A stretch of 64,000 bases of DNA from Pseudobutyrivibrio sp. ACV-2 (GCF_900107545.1 NZ_FNQZ01000014.1:1-64000); one strand, 5' to 3'. Numbered from the stretch's first letter, positions 34,556 through 43,595 are shown. The notes: generated by a model from the sequence alone, not told the origin. Numbers and translations: made by a program.

Positions 34556-36712
34556 ATGGAGCATAAGTTAGATTTTACTAGAGCAAGGCAACAGGAAATT
34601 CACAGTTTATCGGAAAAGTTTTTTGGTGTGAACCCAGCGGGGAAAGAACTGGGTTTCACCAATTATTACATGACTATTGATGGAAAGCCTTTCTTTGGGA
34701 TTAGTGGTGAGTGCCATTTTTCGAGAGTGTCGGAAAGTCAGTGGGAGGACACAATTCTTAAAATGAAGGTTGGAGGAATTAATGTCATCTCTACCTATAT
34801 TTTCTGGAATCATCATGAAGAAATTGAAGGGACATTCAGATTTGACGGAAGACGTAATCTTAGAAAATTTATAGAATTATGTGACAAGCATGGTATGTTT
34901 GTGATAATTCGTATGGGGCCCTTTGATCATGGTGAAATGCGAAATGGTGGGCTTCCAGATTGGTTATATGGAAAGCCTTTTGAGGTTCGTAGTTTAAATG
35001 ATGGATTTCTTCATCATGTGAGACTTCTTTACAGAGCTATCAGTGAGCGGATTGACGGATTATTGTACAAGGACGGAGGTCCAATTATTGGCGCTCAGCT
35101 TGATAATGAGTACATGCATTCAGCAGCACCTTGGGAGATGACTACTGGAGTATCTAATGAATGGACCAATGGTGGAACCGATGGGGAAGAATATATGCTC
35201 GCCTTGAAAAAGATTGCTGTAGAAGAGGGAATTATAACACCTTTCTATACCTGTACAGGATGGGGCGGTGCTGCTACTCCATCGGAAGAAATGCTTCCAC
35301 TATGGGGTGGTTATGCGTTTTGGCCATGGATGTTTTATGGCAAGCCAGACTACAGTCATCCTGCCACACCAGAGTATTTGTATAGAGATAATCATAATAA
35401 TCAGGTGCCAGATACCTATAATTTTGAACCAAATTATAAGCCTGAAGATTTGCCCTATGCATGCTGTGAAATGGGTGGAGGAATGATTAATTTCTATAAT
35501 TACAGATTTCAGCTCCCTTATGAATCAGTGGATGCAATGGCAAATATCAAAATTGCCAGCGGCTGTAATTTCCTAGGCTACTATATGTATCGAGGGGGAA
35601 GCAATCCAAAGGATTCCTTGGGCAATTATCTGAACGAGCATCAGTGTCCAAAGATTTCTTATGAATATCAGTCGCCGATTGGGGAGTTTGGACAGATTCG
35701 CCCTAGTTACCATAGATTACGAAGGATGCATTTGTTCGTAAAGCATTTTGGAACAAAACTAGCTGAAATGGTTACTATGCTGGCCGAGGATAATCAAAAT
35801 CTTCATCCAACGAACACTGATACCCTTAGATATGCTACCAGGACAAATGGCAAAGAGGGGTTCCTGTTTATAAATAATTATCAGGATCATGTGATTTTAA
35901 GTAATAAGTCTAAAGAGAGAATAGCCGTTAAACTACCTGATAAAGAGATTGTTATTAATGATTTTGGAATTGCTTCAGGTGAAAATACAATTCTTCCAAT
36001 CAACATGAATCTGGATGGACTTCTTTTAAGCTATGCTACGGTACAGCCTCTTTCACGAGTAGAGAAAGATAACGTAATTACGTATTATTTCTATGAAGTT
36101 CCTGGAATGAAACCAATGTATGCTTTTGCCGGTGAAGAAATAATTGAAGCTAAGCTAGGGGCAGATAAGTATTTTAGTAAGAAAGTTAATGATTCAGAAA
36201 TAAGATTTATTACTTTGTCAGTTGAGGATAGTCTAAATTATTATGAGTTTGACACTGAAGCTGGAATAAAGGTTATCTTTTCTGAAAGTCCTGTTCTATT
36301 TGATGGGGAGAATTACACAGTAGAAAAGACTGATTTAAATCCTAGGGAAATAACAACAACTCAGTGTGGTCCTTCCCGATTTACCTTTATGGTTCCAAGT
36401 CTTAATGAGCAAGCTAAGGATTCGCTATTGAAGATTGAGTATAGTGGCGATATAGGGTCCCTCTTTAACGAAAAGGGAGAACTGCTTGCTGATAATTTCT
36501 CCAACGAAGCCATATGGGAAATCGGATTAAATGAAATAGGTGTTAAACCAGGCGAAATAATTACGCTGCTCATTACACCAAGAAAAGATGATGTTCTTGT
36601 AGATGTATCTTCCACTATGGCAGGTCGACTCGAAAAAACGGATGGGGTTCACTTTGAACTTCGGGGTATTACATTGGTGGAGACCATAGAAGAACGCTTA
36701 GTCACAATTTAA
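34556..36712 (+). CDS. GH35 beta-galactosidase, cytoplasmic
   Basis: 718 residues with no signal peptide. The GH35 barrel starts FGISGECHFSRVSESQWEDT; the acid/base is Glu185 (AQLDNEY) and the nucleophile Glu305 (CCEMGGG). It should release galactose from the non-reducing end of galacto-oligosaccharides. The gene begins 11 bases after the GH53 stop, so both are on one transcript: galactanase works outside, this enzyme inside. The importer needed between them is broken in this locus. Confidence 0.9.
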   Translation: MEHKLDFTRARQQEIHSLSEKFFGVNPAGKELGFTNYYMTIDGKPFFGISGECHFSRVSESQWEDTILKMKVGGINVISTYIFWNHHEEIEGTFRFDGRRNLRKFIELCDKHGMFVIIRMGPFDHGEMRNGGLPDWLYGKPFEVRSLNDGFLHHVRLLYRAISERIDGLLYKDGGPIIGAQLDNEYMHSAAPWEMTTGVSNEWTNGGTDGEEYMLALKKIAVEEGIITPFYTCTGWGGAATPSEEMLPLWGGYAFWPWMFYGKPDYSHPATPEYLYRDNHNNQVPDTYNFEPNYKPEDLPYACCEMGGGMINFYNYRFQLPYESVDAMANIKIASGCNFLGYYMYRGGSNPKDSLGNYLNEHQCPKISYEYQSPIGEFGQIRPSYHRLRRMHLFVKHFGTKLAEMVTMLAEDNQNLHPTNTDTLRYATRTNGKEGFLFINNYQDHVILSNKSKERIAVKLPDKEIVINDFGIASGENTILPINMNLDGLLLSYATVQPLSRVEKDNVITYYFYEVPGMKPMYAFAGEEIIEAKLGADKYFSKKVNDSEIRFITLSVEDSLNYYEFDTEAGIKVIFSESPVLFDGENYTVEKTDLNPREITTTQCGPSRFTFMVPSLNEQAKDSLLKIEYSGDIGSLFNEKGELLADNFSNEAIWEIGLNEIGVKPGEIITLLITPRKDDVLVDVSSTMAGRLEKTDGVHFELRGITLVETIEERLVTI

Positions 36713-36884
36713 TAACCAGCTTTACAATGAGATACTCGAATGGGGCTGTTAAAAAACTCCCCTAGATAGTGCCTGAAATCAAAACTTGGATTAGTGACAC
36801 TTCTGTGATAAATAAGCTGCTATTATTAAATCAAACAAAAGAATATAACTTAATTAATCAGCAGTTTAGGAAAGGAGGCTCACT

Positions 36885-38984
36885 ATGAGAAAAGGAAATT
36901 TCAAAGTTAGGGTACTATCGACAGGTATGGTTGTCATGATGATCATGACAACATTCACCCCACTTTTGTCACAGGCAGCTGGGCTTCCTGATGAAGAAAC
37001 GACATTTACAGAACCGGCTGCTGAAGAAAAAACAACCGAAGAAAATCCAATCGATGAAGATTCACTCAAAGAAACAACAGAAGAAGTCATCGAAGAAACC
37101 AAATCAGAAGACATGCTTTTAGAAGAAACTCCAGCAGAAAATCCATCGGATGATGAAAACTCTTCAGAAACGGATGAAGTTAAGGACGACGATAAAAAAG
37201 CTGATGAAGAAAAATCTGAAGATGTGAAGCCAGAAGAAAAGAAGGTCGATGAAGAGAAGGCTGGAGAAGAGAAAAACGAAGAAAATAAAAAAGATAAAAC
37301 TGATAAAGAGCTGGAAGAGGAATTAGAAAAAAAGAGATTAGAAGAGGATGAGTTAGAGAAAAAGAGATTAGAAGAAGAGGAGCTGAAGAAGAAGGAGTTA
37401 GAAAAAAAGAAGCAGCCTCCAAGACATGAAAGAATCTTCGCAGAAGTGAATGGAGAATACAGGGAGTTTATCATAGAAAGTCAGGCCGAAGACCTTGATA
37501 CTCCTTGGAAGGATGAAAGCGGAAATGAATATACATGGGATTCCGACAATCTCTGCTGGAGAGATGGCAATGGTCACCTGTTTATGGTGGATAAGAATTA
37601 TGTAGATCCACATTACGGAGAAATGTGCTACGGTGATTCAACCGACAGTATGGTTAGCACCAGCAAAAAAATAGCTCAGAACTCCATGAATTCTATGGTT
37701 GATATTATTTGTAAGCAGTGCCCTGAACTCGCTTTCATAGCTGGTCCGTTAAAGGCGATAATTGGAGAAATTTTTGGATTGGGTGGTTCTAAGGATGCGA
37801 ATCAGGAAATAGTTGACAGATTAAAGGAAATTGACACTGAACTAAAACGCATCGAAAACGATCATAAATTTCATGTTGAGGATGCAACGGCAATGACCTC
37901 TATAGGCAAGCAATTCCAAAGCTTAAGAGATTCAATTGGTCCTTTAAAAGATAAATTAGGCGACAAACTAGATGATTATGAATCTGGAAGAATAACAAAG
38001 GAAGAATACAACAGACAAGTTGCTGCACTTTATGATTCTACTGAATATGGAGCAGTTAAGTTGGCATTAGCGGGAGCAACAAACGCATTTTTCCAAGAGA
38101 CCGATTATACAATAGACAAAATTTCAATTTTCGACGCAGCCTATAATCTACAGTGTAATCACGTAATGTTTTCCGGTGAGTCAATCGACAAAGTGACGCC
38201 ATATCTTATTCGCCAGCTTTCTACATATTTTCAAGCATACGGTTTGGTAAATACAGTTTTGGATTGCTGCGAAGCCACAACAGTAGTAGGCTCAGTGAAA
38301 CAAAGTCGTAAAACGATGCTGGAAAATACTGGAGGAGTTTTTGATGGAGCTTTCGACTCCAGCAGACCAGGTGTCTTTGGTGAGTATGAAAAGTTTTTCA
38401 ACAGAAACAGGTATGTATTTGTAGACCAGACGTCAGATACAAGCAGACATGTGGCTTTATCACAAGAGATATACGTCATAATGGATTATGAAACCTATAG
38501 CAGCAATGGAAAAATGAGGTTAAATGATGCAGTACCACAGCAAAAAAACTTTCCATTAAGTGAAGAACAAATGAAGAGATTAGCTAACTATGCTAATGCT
38601 AGAAATACAACAATATACAGTATACTTCTTGATGATGTTCATTTTAAGCTTAGCATTCTACCAAATAGTTCTTTGTGGAAAAGACTTAGCAATGGTGCAA
38701 GTGGAAAAATAGATGAAAACTTTACAACACATCATTTACATCGCGGCGATGTAACAATGAAAGAACAATTTAGAAATAGTGAAGTAGTGTACATGCCGTA
38801 TGGTCCTCAGGATTTCATTTATAAAACCTATTACAGCAGCGGATATTGCGCACCACCTTATGATTACACAATGCAGGCTATAAGAATTAACAAAACAGGT
38901 ACATCAGGTGAAACCATTAAACTGGTAGGTACACATGGAACCGGATTCATCAATCCTCATATGTTCTTCTTCCAAAAACAATAA
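36885..38984 (+). CDS. Large secreted protein with Glu/Lys-rich N-terminal region
   Basis: 699 residues, AAAGGAGG upstream. The signal peptide ends near SQAAG (about 31). Residues 32-180 are low-complexity, first acidic (EETTE repeats), then KEKE-type charged helix likely to be a coiled coil. From about 185 a folded domain begins (RIFAEVNGEYREFIIESQAE, SGNEYTWDSDNLCWRDGNGH), leading to a helical section and a beta-rich C-terminus ending ETIKLVGTHGTGFINPHMFF. I recognise no catalytic domain. A perfect terminator follows. Role unknown; surface attachment or an extracellular factor is possible. Confidence 0.75.
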   Translation: MRKGNFKVRVLSTGMVVMMIMTTFTPLLSQAAGLPDEETTFTEPAAEEKTTEENPIDEDSLKETTEEVIEETKSEDMLLEETPAENPSDDENSSETDEVKDDDKKADEEKSEDVKPEEKKVDEEKAGEEKNEENKKDKTDKELEEELEKKRLEEDELEKKRLEEEELKKKELEKKKQPPRHERIFAEVNGEYREFIIESQAEDLDTPWKDESGNEYTWDSDNLCWRDGNGHLFMVDKNYVDPHYGEMCYGDSTDSMVSTSKKIAQNSMNSMVDIICKQCPELAFIAGPLKAIIGEIFGLGGSKDANQEIVDRLKEIDTELKRIENDHKFHVEDATAMTSIGKQFQSLRDSIGPLKDKLGDKLDDYESGRITKEEYNRQVAALYDSTEYGAVKLALAGATNAFFQETDYTIDKISIFDAAYNLQCNHVMFSGESIDKVTPYLIRQLSTYFQAYGLVNTVLDCCEATTVVGSVKQSRKTMLENTGGVFDGAFDSSRPGVFGEYEKFFNRNRYVFVDQTSDTSRHVALSQEIYVIMDYETYSSNGKMRLNDAVPQQKNFPLSEEQMKRLANYANARNTTIYSILLDDVHFKLSILPNSSLWKRLSNGASGKIDENFTTHHLHRGDVTMKEQFRNSEVVYMPYGPQDFIYKTYYSSGYCAPPYDYTMQAIRINKTGTSGETIKLVGTHGTGFINPHMFFFQKQ

Positions 38985-39003
38985 GCGTAGCAAAGTCTAA
39001 AAC

Positions 39004-39043
39004 AAAAAGGAGGCTCACCATAACTGGCCGAGCCTCCTTTTTG
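39004..39043 (+). terminator. Strong intrinsic terminator
   Basis: AAAAAGGAGGCTC pairs perfectly with GAGCCTCCTTTTT. The loop is about 13 nt. Confidence 0.92.
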
Positions 39044-39053
39044 TTGGAAAAAG

Positions 39054-39104
39054 TTGACAAAGAATAGGTAATATATTACATTATTCATATAGGTAACATA
39101 TTAC
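39054..39104 (+). promoter_or_regulatory. Promoter with two MarR-type operators
   Basis: TTGACA (39054-39059), 17 bases, TACATT (39077-39082). Two copies of a palindromic box, TAGGTAATATATTAC at 39065-39079 and TAGGTAACATATTAC at 39090-39104, are 25 bp apart. The first covers the spacer and start of the -10, the second the early transcript. This is a classic autorepression layout for the MarR gene that follows. Confidence 0.75.
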
Positions 39105-39125
39105 TTAATTTGAAGAGGGACGAAT

Positions 39126-39605
39126 ATGAATTACGATGAAGTGATGAATATCGATAAGGTGCAGTTTGGGGATATGCCTCCACAGCCTTTTCTGCTGGGA
39201 CTACTCAGTGCATTTGATAACAGATACCAGGCTGCGGCTGATGCATATTTCAAGGAAATCACCTGGAAGCAGTTTTTTGCCATAATCTGCATCAACTTAT
39301 GTAAGGAGCCACCCACACTCAATGAACTATCAGATGTTATGGGCAGCTCCCATCAGAATGTGAAGCAGATTTTACTGAAGCTGGAGAAAAAGGGTTTTGT
39401 CTCCACCAGCCCTGATGAAAAGGACAAGCGAAAGCAGCGAATATTCGTCACAGATAAATGCAACGAGTTCTTGGAGAAAAACGATAATAACGGTCAGCAA
39501 AGTCTCTACATCATCGGACGCATCTTTGACGGAATCGATGATAAGAGTCTACAAACAACCATACAAACAATCATGAAAATGGAAAGGAATCTAAGTGAGT
39601 TATGA
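39126..39605 (+). CDS. MarR-family transcriptional regulator
   Basis: 159 residues with the winged helix-turn-helix (TLNELSDVMGSSHQNVKQILLKLEKKGFVS, wing TSPDEKDKRKQRIFVTDK). It overlaps the flavodoxin gene by four bases (ATGA), so the two are translationally coupled. The paired GTAAYATATTAC boxes in its promoter are its likely binding sites. The signal is unknown; redox or an aromatic compound would fit a flavodoxin target. Confidence 0.9.
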   Translation: MNYDEVMNIDKVQFGDMPPQPFLLGLLSAFDNRYQAAADAYFKEITWKQFFAIICINLCKEPPTLNELSDVMGSSHQNVKQILLKLEKKGFVSTSPDEKDKRKQRIFVTDKCNEFLEKNDNNGQQSLYIIGRIFDGIDDKSLQTTIQTIMKMERNLSEL

Positions 39606-40135
39606 AAACATTAATTATTTACACATCACAGACAGGTTTTACGAGGAGATATGCACAGTGGCTTGCAGACAGGATGAATGGTGATCTTCTTGAATTTAAG
39701 GATGCTCAGAAGAAAAGCGACGATTTCTTTGCAGGCTATGATGCCATCTGCTATGGTGGTTGGGCTATGGCGGGTAATATCGTTAAGGGGAAATGGTTCC
39801 TAGGGAAGGCGGCTAATTGGAAGAATAAGCGCCTTGCCATGTTTTGCGTAGGCGGCAGCCCAAATGACAACCCAGATATTGCAGTTTTTCTTCAAAACAC
39901 CCTTACAGAAGAGCAGAAGAAATACCTGAAATTATTCTACTGCCAGGGTGGCTTTAATTACGAAAAGATGAAGGCTCCATCAAGGCTTGCAATGAAGATG
40001 TTTGTCTCTGCCCTTAGAAAGAAAAAGGATGCCACTGAAGAAGAAAAGATGGCGATTGAGAAGATGTCTTCTTCCTATGATATTTCTGATATAAAGTATA
40101 TAGAACCGATTGTTGAGTACCTTGAAGCAAATTAG
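39602..40135 (+). CDS. Flavodoxin-domain protein
   Basis: 177 residues. The FMN-phosphate loop is MKTLIIYTSQTGFTRRYAQW, followed by YDAICYGGWAMAGNIVKGKW and LAMFCVGGSPNDN; this is the flavodoxin_5/protoporphyrinogen-oxidase-like (HemG) group. It likely carries electrons or reduces small compounds under control of the MarR protein encoded just before it. Confidence 0.85.
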   Translation: MKTLIIYTSQTGFTRRYAQWLADRMNGDLLEFKDAQKKSDDFFAGYDAICYGGWAMAGNIVKGKWFLGKAANWKNKRLAMFCVGGSPNDNPDIAVFLQNTLTEEQKKYLKLFYCQGGFNYEKMKAPSRLAMKMFVSALRKKKDATEEEKMAIEKMSSSYDISDIKYIEPIVEYLEAN

Positions 40136-40150
40136 ATATTGTTTAGTATG

Positions 40151-40190
40151 AACCAGACCCAAATCTATTGGATGAGGGCCTGGTTTTGTT
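40151..40190 (+). terminator. Intrinsic terminator
   Basis: ACCAGACCC pairs with GGGCCTGGT, then TTTGTT, 16 bases after the flavodoxin stop. Confidence 0.8.
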
Positions 40191-40211
40191 CTATATAAGA
40201 AAGGCCTAGGG

Positions 40212-40240
40212 TTGAATTACTTCTTCACAATATATATAAT
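40212..40240 (+). promoter_or_regulatory. Promoter upstream of the cytidine deaminase
   Basis: TTGAAT, 17 bases, TATAAT. The leader is about 140 nt. It contains a nine-codon frame (MNMKLRGAK, 40293-40322) that could be a leader peptide, though its ribosome site is poor. Confidence 0.6.
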
Positions 40241-40386
40241 GTGTAGCATATTGGATAGAACTTGCACTGTGAGAAAGGGCGGAATTTAGTTTATGAATAT
40301 GAAACTAAGAGGTGCTAAATAGTGTGCAGACCTTAATTTTTTAGTTACATGATGTAGAGCAAACTATTTAATTAAGGAGATTCACA

Positions 40387-40821
40387 ATGAGAAATATAAT
40401 CGTAGAACAGGAAATGTACCGTTTGGCAGTTGAGTTGATTGAGAAAAGATACCCAGAGGGATGGGGTGGCGCTGGAGTCGTCCATACTTCTGAAAATCAC
40501 TATTACACCAGTGTGTCAAATGATACGGCTAATTCAGCAGCGTGCTTATGTATTGAGACTGGGGCGATGCTTGAAGCTCATAAATATAATGAGAAAGTGA
40601 CACATTGTATGTGTGTTGTCAGGGATGATGAAGACTCGGAGTTCAGAGTTTTATCACCATGCGGCATTTGCCAGGAGAGACTTAGATATTGGGGCACTGA
40701 TGTCCAGGTCGCAGTTACAACCAGGGATAATCAACTTAAGTTTGTGGAATTAGCAAAACTACAACCATTTCATTGGACGGATGCTTATCCGGCCGACGAG
40801 TTAGAGCATTGGGAAGAATAA
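40387..40821 (+). CDS. Cytidine deaminase-family protein
   Basis: 144 residues. The zinc site is CIETGAML, with the catalytic Glu and a Cys in the usual His/Cys position, plus PCGICQERL (PCxxC). The fold is the small tetrameric cytidine deaminase or blasticidin-S deaminase type. The Trp/His-rich C-terminus (FHWTDAYPADELEHW) is not that of housekeeping cytidine deaminase, so the substrate may be a nucleoside analogue. AAGGAG upstream. Confidence 0.85.
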   Translation: MRNIIVEQEMYRLAVELIEKRYPEGWGGAGVVHTSENHYYTSVSNDTANSAACLCIETGAMLEAHKYNEKVTHCMCVVRDDEDSEFRVLSPCGICQERLRYWGTDVQVAVTTRDNQLKFVELAKLQPFHWTDAYPADELEHWEE

Positions 40822-40918
40822 AATGCAATTATAAAGCTGATGGTTTTTGCAAGAACATAAATGCAGAAGCTGTCAGCTTTTGTGTTAGAAAGATAAGAAG
40901 TAACTTTATGGGGGACTT

Positions 40919-41701
40919 ATGAATTATCTTGAGGAATACTACAACAATTATGATGAAGAAGGTCGCCTCCTCTCCAAGCATGGGCAGGTGGAATATCTGA
41001 CCACGATGAAATATATAAAAGAATGTCTGGAAGGTATTTCCGAGCCAAACATTCTTGAAGTGGGAGCGGGTACAGGACGTTATAGTGTAACACTGGCAAA
41101 GCAGGGACTTAAAGTAACAGCGGTTGAATTGATTAAGCATAATCTGGATATTCTGAAGTCCAAATTGGACGGCACAGAACCAATCAATGCCATTCAGGGG
41201 AATGCGCTTGATTTGTCTATGTTCGAAGATGATACATTTGACATGACGATGCTGCTTGGTCCAATGTATCACCTATTTACCCGTGAAGATAAACTGAAAG
41301 CCCTTGGTGAGGCGGTAAGAGTTACAAAGCCAGGCGGATTTATTCTGGTTGCGTATTGTATGAATGAGCCAACGGTCGTTCAGTTTTGTTTTGGAGCGGA
41401 CAATCTACAGAGGGTTTTAGAAGAGAATCTGCTTACCAGCGATTGGCACTGTAAAAGTGAACCAAAGGAAAGATTTGAATTGGTAAGAATTGAGGATATC
41501 GAATCTTACAATGCGGAGTTTCCAATCAAAAGAGTAAAGCTTGTTGCAAGTGATGGTGCCACCAATTACATGCGCCCAAAGATTGATTCAATGGATGATG
41601 ATACATTTGCGAAGTGGGTGGACTATCATTTCACAATATGTGAGCGACAGGATTTGATTGGTGCGTCCCACCATACGCTGGATATATTGAGGAAAGAGTG
41701 A
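40919..41701 (+). CDS. Class I SAM-dependent methyltransferase
   Basis: 260 residues. Motif I is ILEVGAGTGRYSVTLAKQG at about 45-63, then AVELIKHN and the post-motif DMTMLLGPMYHLFTREDKLK. Methylation of a small compound is likely. GGGGG precedes the ATG. The deaminase stop is 97 bases upstream, with a stem (AAGCTGA/TCAGCTT) in between that may be a weak terminator. Confidence 0.88.
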   Translation: MNYLEEYYNNYDEEGRLLSKHGQVEYLTTMKYIKECLEGISEPNILEVGAGTGRYSVTLAKQGLKVTAVELIKHNLDILKSKLDGTEPINAIQGNALDLSMFEDDTFDMTMLLGPMYHLFTREDKLKALGEAVRVTKPGGFILVAYCMNEPTVVQFCFGADNLQRVLEENLLTSDWHCKSEPKERFELVRIEDIESYNAEFPIKRVKLVASDGATNYMRPKIDSMDDDTFAKWVDYHFTICERQDLIGASHHTLDILRKE

Positions 41702-41732
41702 CCAATTCAAGAGAAGAATAATGGAGGCATAA

Positions 41733-42257
41733 ATGGTTTTACTAGTCATTGATGTACAAAAAGGTATTACAGACAGTAGATTATATAATTTTGAAGGCTT
41801 TTTGAGAGATGCCAGGAAAATTATTGACGCTGTAAGAACAAATAATGTTGAGGTTATATATGTTCAACATGATGATGGACCTGGAACAGGTTTTTCTGTA
41901 GGTGATGTTGATTTTGAAATAGCAGACCAGGTGGCACCAGCAGAGTCTGACAAGATTTATTATAAGACTATCAACAGCTGCTTTGGGAATAAGGCATTGG
42001 CTCAATACTTACAGGCACAGGAAGATAAGCGATTAATGATAGTTGGCTTACAAACTAATTTCTGTATTGATGCATCAGTAAAATCTGCATTTGAAAGAGG
42101 CTTCCAGGTGATTATTCCAGTAGGAACAAATTCTACCTTTGACAATGATTACATGGATGGCGAGACGACATACAGATACTACAACGAAATGATGTGGCCT
42201 GAAAGATTTGCGCAGTGTGTGTCTGTTGAAGAGGCCATAGCTATAATGGAGAATTGA
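41733..42257 (+). CDS. Isochorismatase-family cysteine hydrolase
   Basis: 174 residues. The catalytic triad is visible as Asp7 (LLVIDVQKG), Lys of DKIYYKTINSCF and Cys of LQTNFCIDASV. The family hydrolyses isochorismate, nicotinamide or related amides; which one cannot be told. GGAGG before the ATG; 31 bases after the methyltransferase. Confidence 0.9.
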   Translation: MVLLVIDVQKGITDSRLYNFEGFLRDARKIIDAVRTNNVEVIYVQHDDGPGTGFSVGDVDFEIADQVAPAESDKIYYKTINSCFGNKALAQYLQAQEDKRLMIVGLQTNFCIDASVKSAFERGFQVIIPVGTNSTFDNDYMDGETTYRYYNEMMWPERFAQCVSVEEAIAIMEN

Positions 42258-42303
42258 GTATAATTCGCTGATAGTTTTAAATAATTATATTTTAGAGGAC
42301 ATA

Positions 42304-42351
42304 ATGGAACGGTATTTACAAGAATCTTGGAAGACATTTAATGAATCATAA
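42304..42351 (+). pseudogene. 15-codon gene stub in the isochorismatase-DJ-1 gap
   Basis: AGAGG lies just before an ATG opening MERYLQESWKTFNES and a stop. It reads like the start of a deleted gene. Very short; weak support. Confidence 0.2.
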
Positions 42352-42415
42352 TGTGAAAAAAATTAGAAATAGGTAATTAGAGGTTAATATTTTTTCAACT
42401 TGAAGGGACCATATT

Positions 42416-42928
42416 ATGAAAACAGTTGTATTGTTATATGAAACTTGTTGTATATATGAAATCGTTATCACCAATTATTTTCTTCAGTACTGCGGACATG
42501 AATTGGTCTTTGCTACTATAGATGGTAAGCCAGTTACTGCTCAGGAGAAATTCTCTTTGAATGCAACTTGTGCTTTAAAAGATATTGATCCCAAAGAGGT
42601 AGAACTGCTTCTAGTACCAGGCGGAGATATTTCATCAATTGCAAATGAAGAAGTATATTCATTTATCCGAGCTGTAGCGGCTAATATGCAGTTGGTTGCT
42701 GGAATATGTAACGGTGTGGATGAATTGGATAATGCTGGAATTCTTGAAGGTATAGATTCTACCCATTCACTTAAGGATGACCTTGTTGTAGGAGAGCACG
42801 TAATCACTGCAAGAGCCAACATGTACGTGGACATGGCGATAGCTATTGGAAAGAAAATGAATCTTTTTGTAGATGAAGCTGATTTGCAGGAAACAATTGA
42901 TTTTTGGAAGTTTTATAAGGGTTTTTAG
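42416..42928 (+). CDS. DJ-1/PfpI-family protein
   Basis: 170 residues. The fold shows in VELLLVPGGDISSI and the nucleophile elbow VAGICNGVDEL with the conserved Cys, and in AHVITARANMYVDM-like C-terminal strand sequence (EHVITARANMYVDMAIAI). Members include glyoxalase III, deglycase-like and regulatory proteins. Repeat array 2 begins 10 bases after the stop codon. Confidence 0.88.
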   Translation: MKTVVLLYETCCIYEIVITNYFLQYCGHELVFATIDGKPVTAQEKFSLNATCALKDIDPKEVELLLVPGGDISSIANEEVYSFIRAVAANMQLVAGICNGVDELDNAGILEGIDSTHSLKDDLVVGEHVITARANMYVDMAIAIGKKMNLFVDEADLQETIDFWKFYKGF

Positions 42929-42937
42929 TGATGCGAG

Positions 42938-43361
42938 CACGCGGATTTGAAGTTCTTTTGGAATCGCGTGCCGGTTATGAGTGGCCCATACACGCGGATT
43001 TCAATTTAGTACAAAGGCGCGTGTAGGGAAAATGTGGATTTGACACGCGAATTTTAAGTTTGTCAGAATGCGCGTGTAGGCTTTAGCGGCTGTGAGCACG
43101 CGATTTTAACATTTTGAATTAATGGCGTGTCAGATATCAGGAAAAAAATAGAAATTTAAGGAAATCTATACACGCGGAATGGGCAATCTTTCATTAACGC
43201 GTGTCTTACAAAGCAAAAGTAAGCACGCGGAAACAGGAAAAGACTAATAACGCGTGTCAATTCAGGAAAACCTTACACGCGGAATTTGGAAAAAGTCAAT
43301 GCCGCGTGTCTAATGGTGGAAAACGCGACACGCGGATTGCTGCAAATCGTGAATACGCGTG
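42938..43361. repeat. Array 2: sixteen alternating CACGCG / CGCGTG sites, period 53 bp
   Basis: CACGCG starts at 42938, 42991, 43044, 43097, 43171, 43224, 43276 and 43329; CGCGTG starts 27 bases after each of them (the fourth is GGCGTG). Repeat distances are 53, 53, 53, 74, 53, 52 and 53, so the only irregular step, 21 bp longer, lies exactly between units 4 and 5. The conserved core is about ACACGCGG on one side and CGCGTGT on the other. The 20-21 bases between sites are unrelated to each other. No long coding frame covers the array. Confidence 0.9.
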
Positions 43362-43411
43362 TAAGTCTGAATTTGTTGAATAGTTTAGCTACAATAGGAG
43401 GGACATAAAAA

Positions 43412-43555
43412 ATGAATAAAGTAAAAACAGTAAAGGTTGCACTATATATAAGCGCTATACTTTTTTTAATAGCGGCTATTAGATCTGGGTATAGTGGAAA
43501 TGCAGCTATAGCTTGCGGATGTCTTGTTCTGGCTGTTCTTCAAAAAGAAAAATAG
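43412..43555 (+). CDS. Small membrane protein
   Basis: 47 residues, AGGAGG ten bases upstream. Two hydrophobic segments (9-23 and 30-43) around a short polar turn (AAIRSGYSGNAAIACG). The strong ribosome site supports a real gene. It stands between array 2 and a GNAT gene 40 bases downstream. No family recognised. Confidence 0.6.
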   Translation: MNKVKTVKVALYISAILFLIAAIRSGYSGNAAIACGCLVLAVLQKEK

Positions 43556-43595
43556 AAAATTTTAGTGTTAATTCAAATTAGCATGGTGGAAACCT

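Noticed and set aside
36866-37474. 200-residue Ser/Phe-rich frame on the minus strand
   Set aside because: Complement of the Glu/Lys-rich region of the secreted protein at 36885; repetitive and without start signals.
40829-41272. 147-residue minus-strand frame
   Set aside because: Overlaps the clear methyltransferase gene on the plus strand, which has proper motifs and a ribosome site.
42938-43361. CRISPR array
   Set aside because: The conserved part is only 6-8 bp and alternates orientation; the units lack a 23-47 bp identical repeat, and no cas genes are present.
43201-43383. 60-residue frame within array 2
   Set aside because: It has no ribosome site, its composition simply follows the CACGCG/CGCGTG repeats, and the periodic signal explains the open frame.
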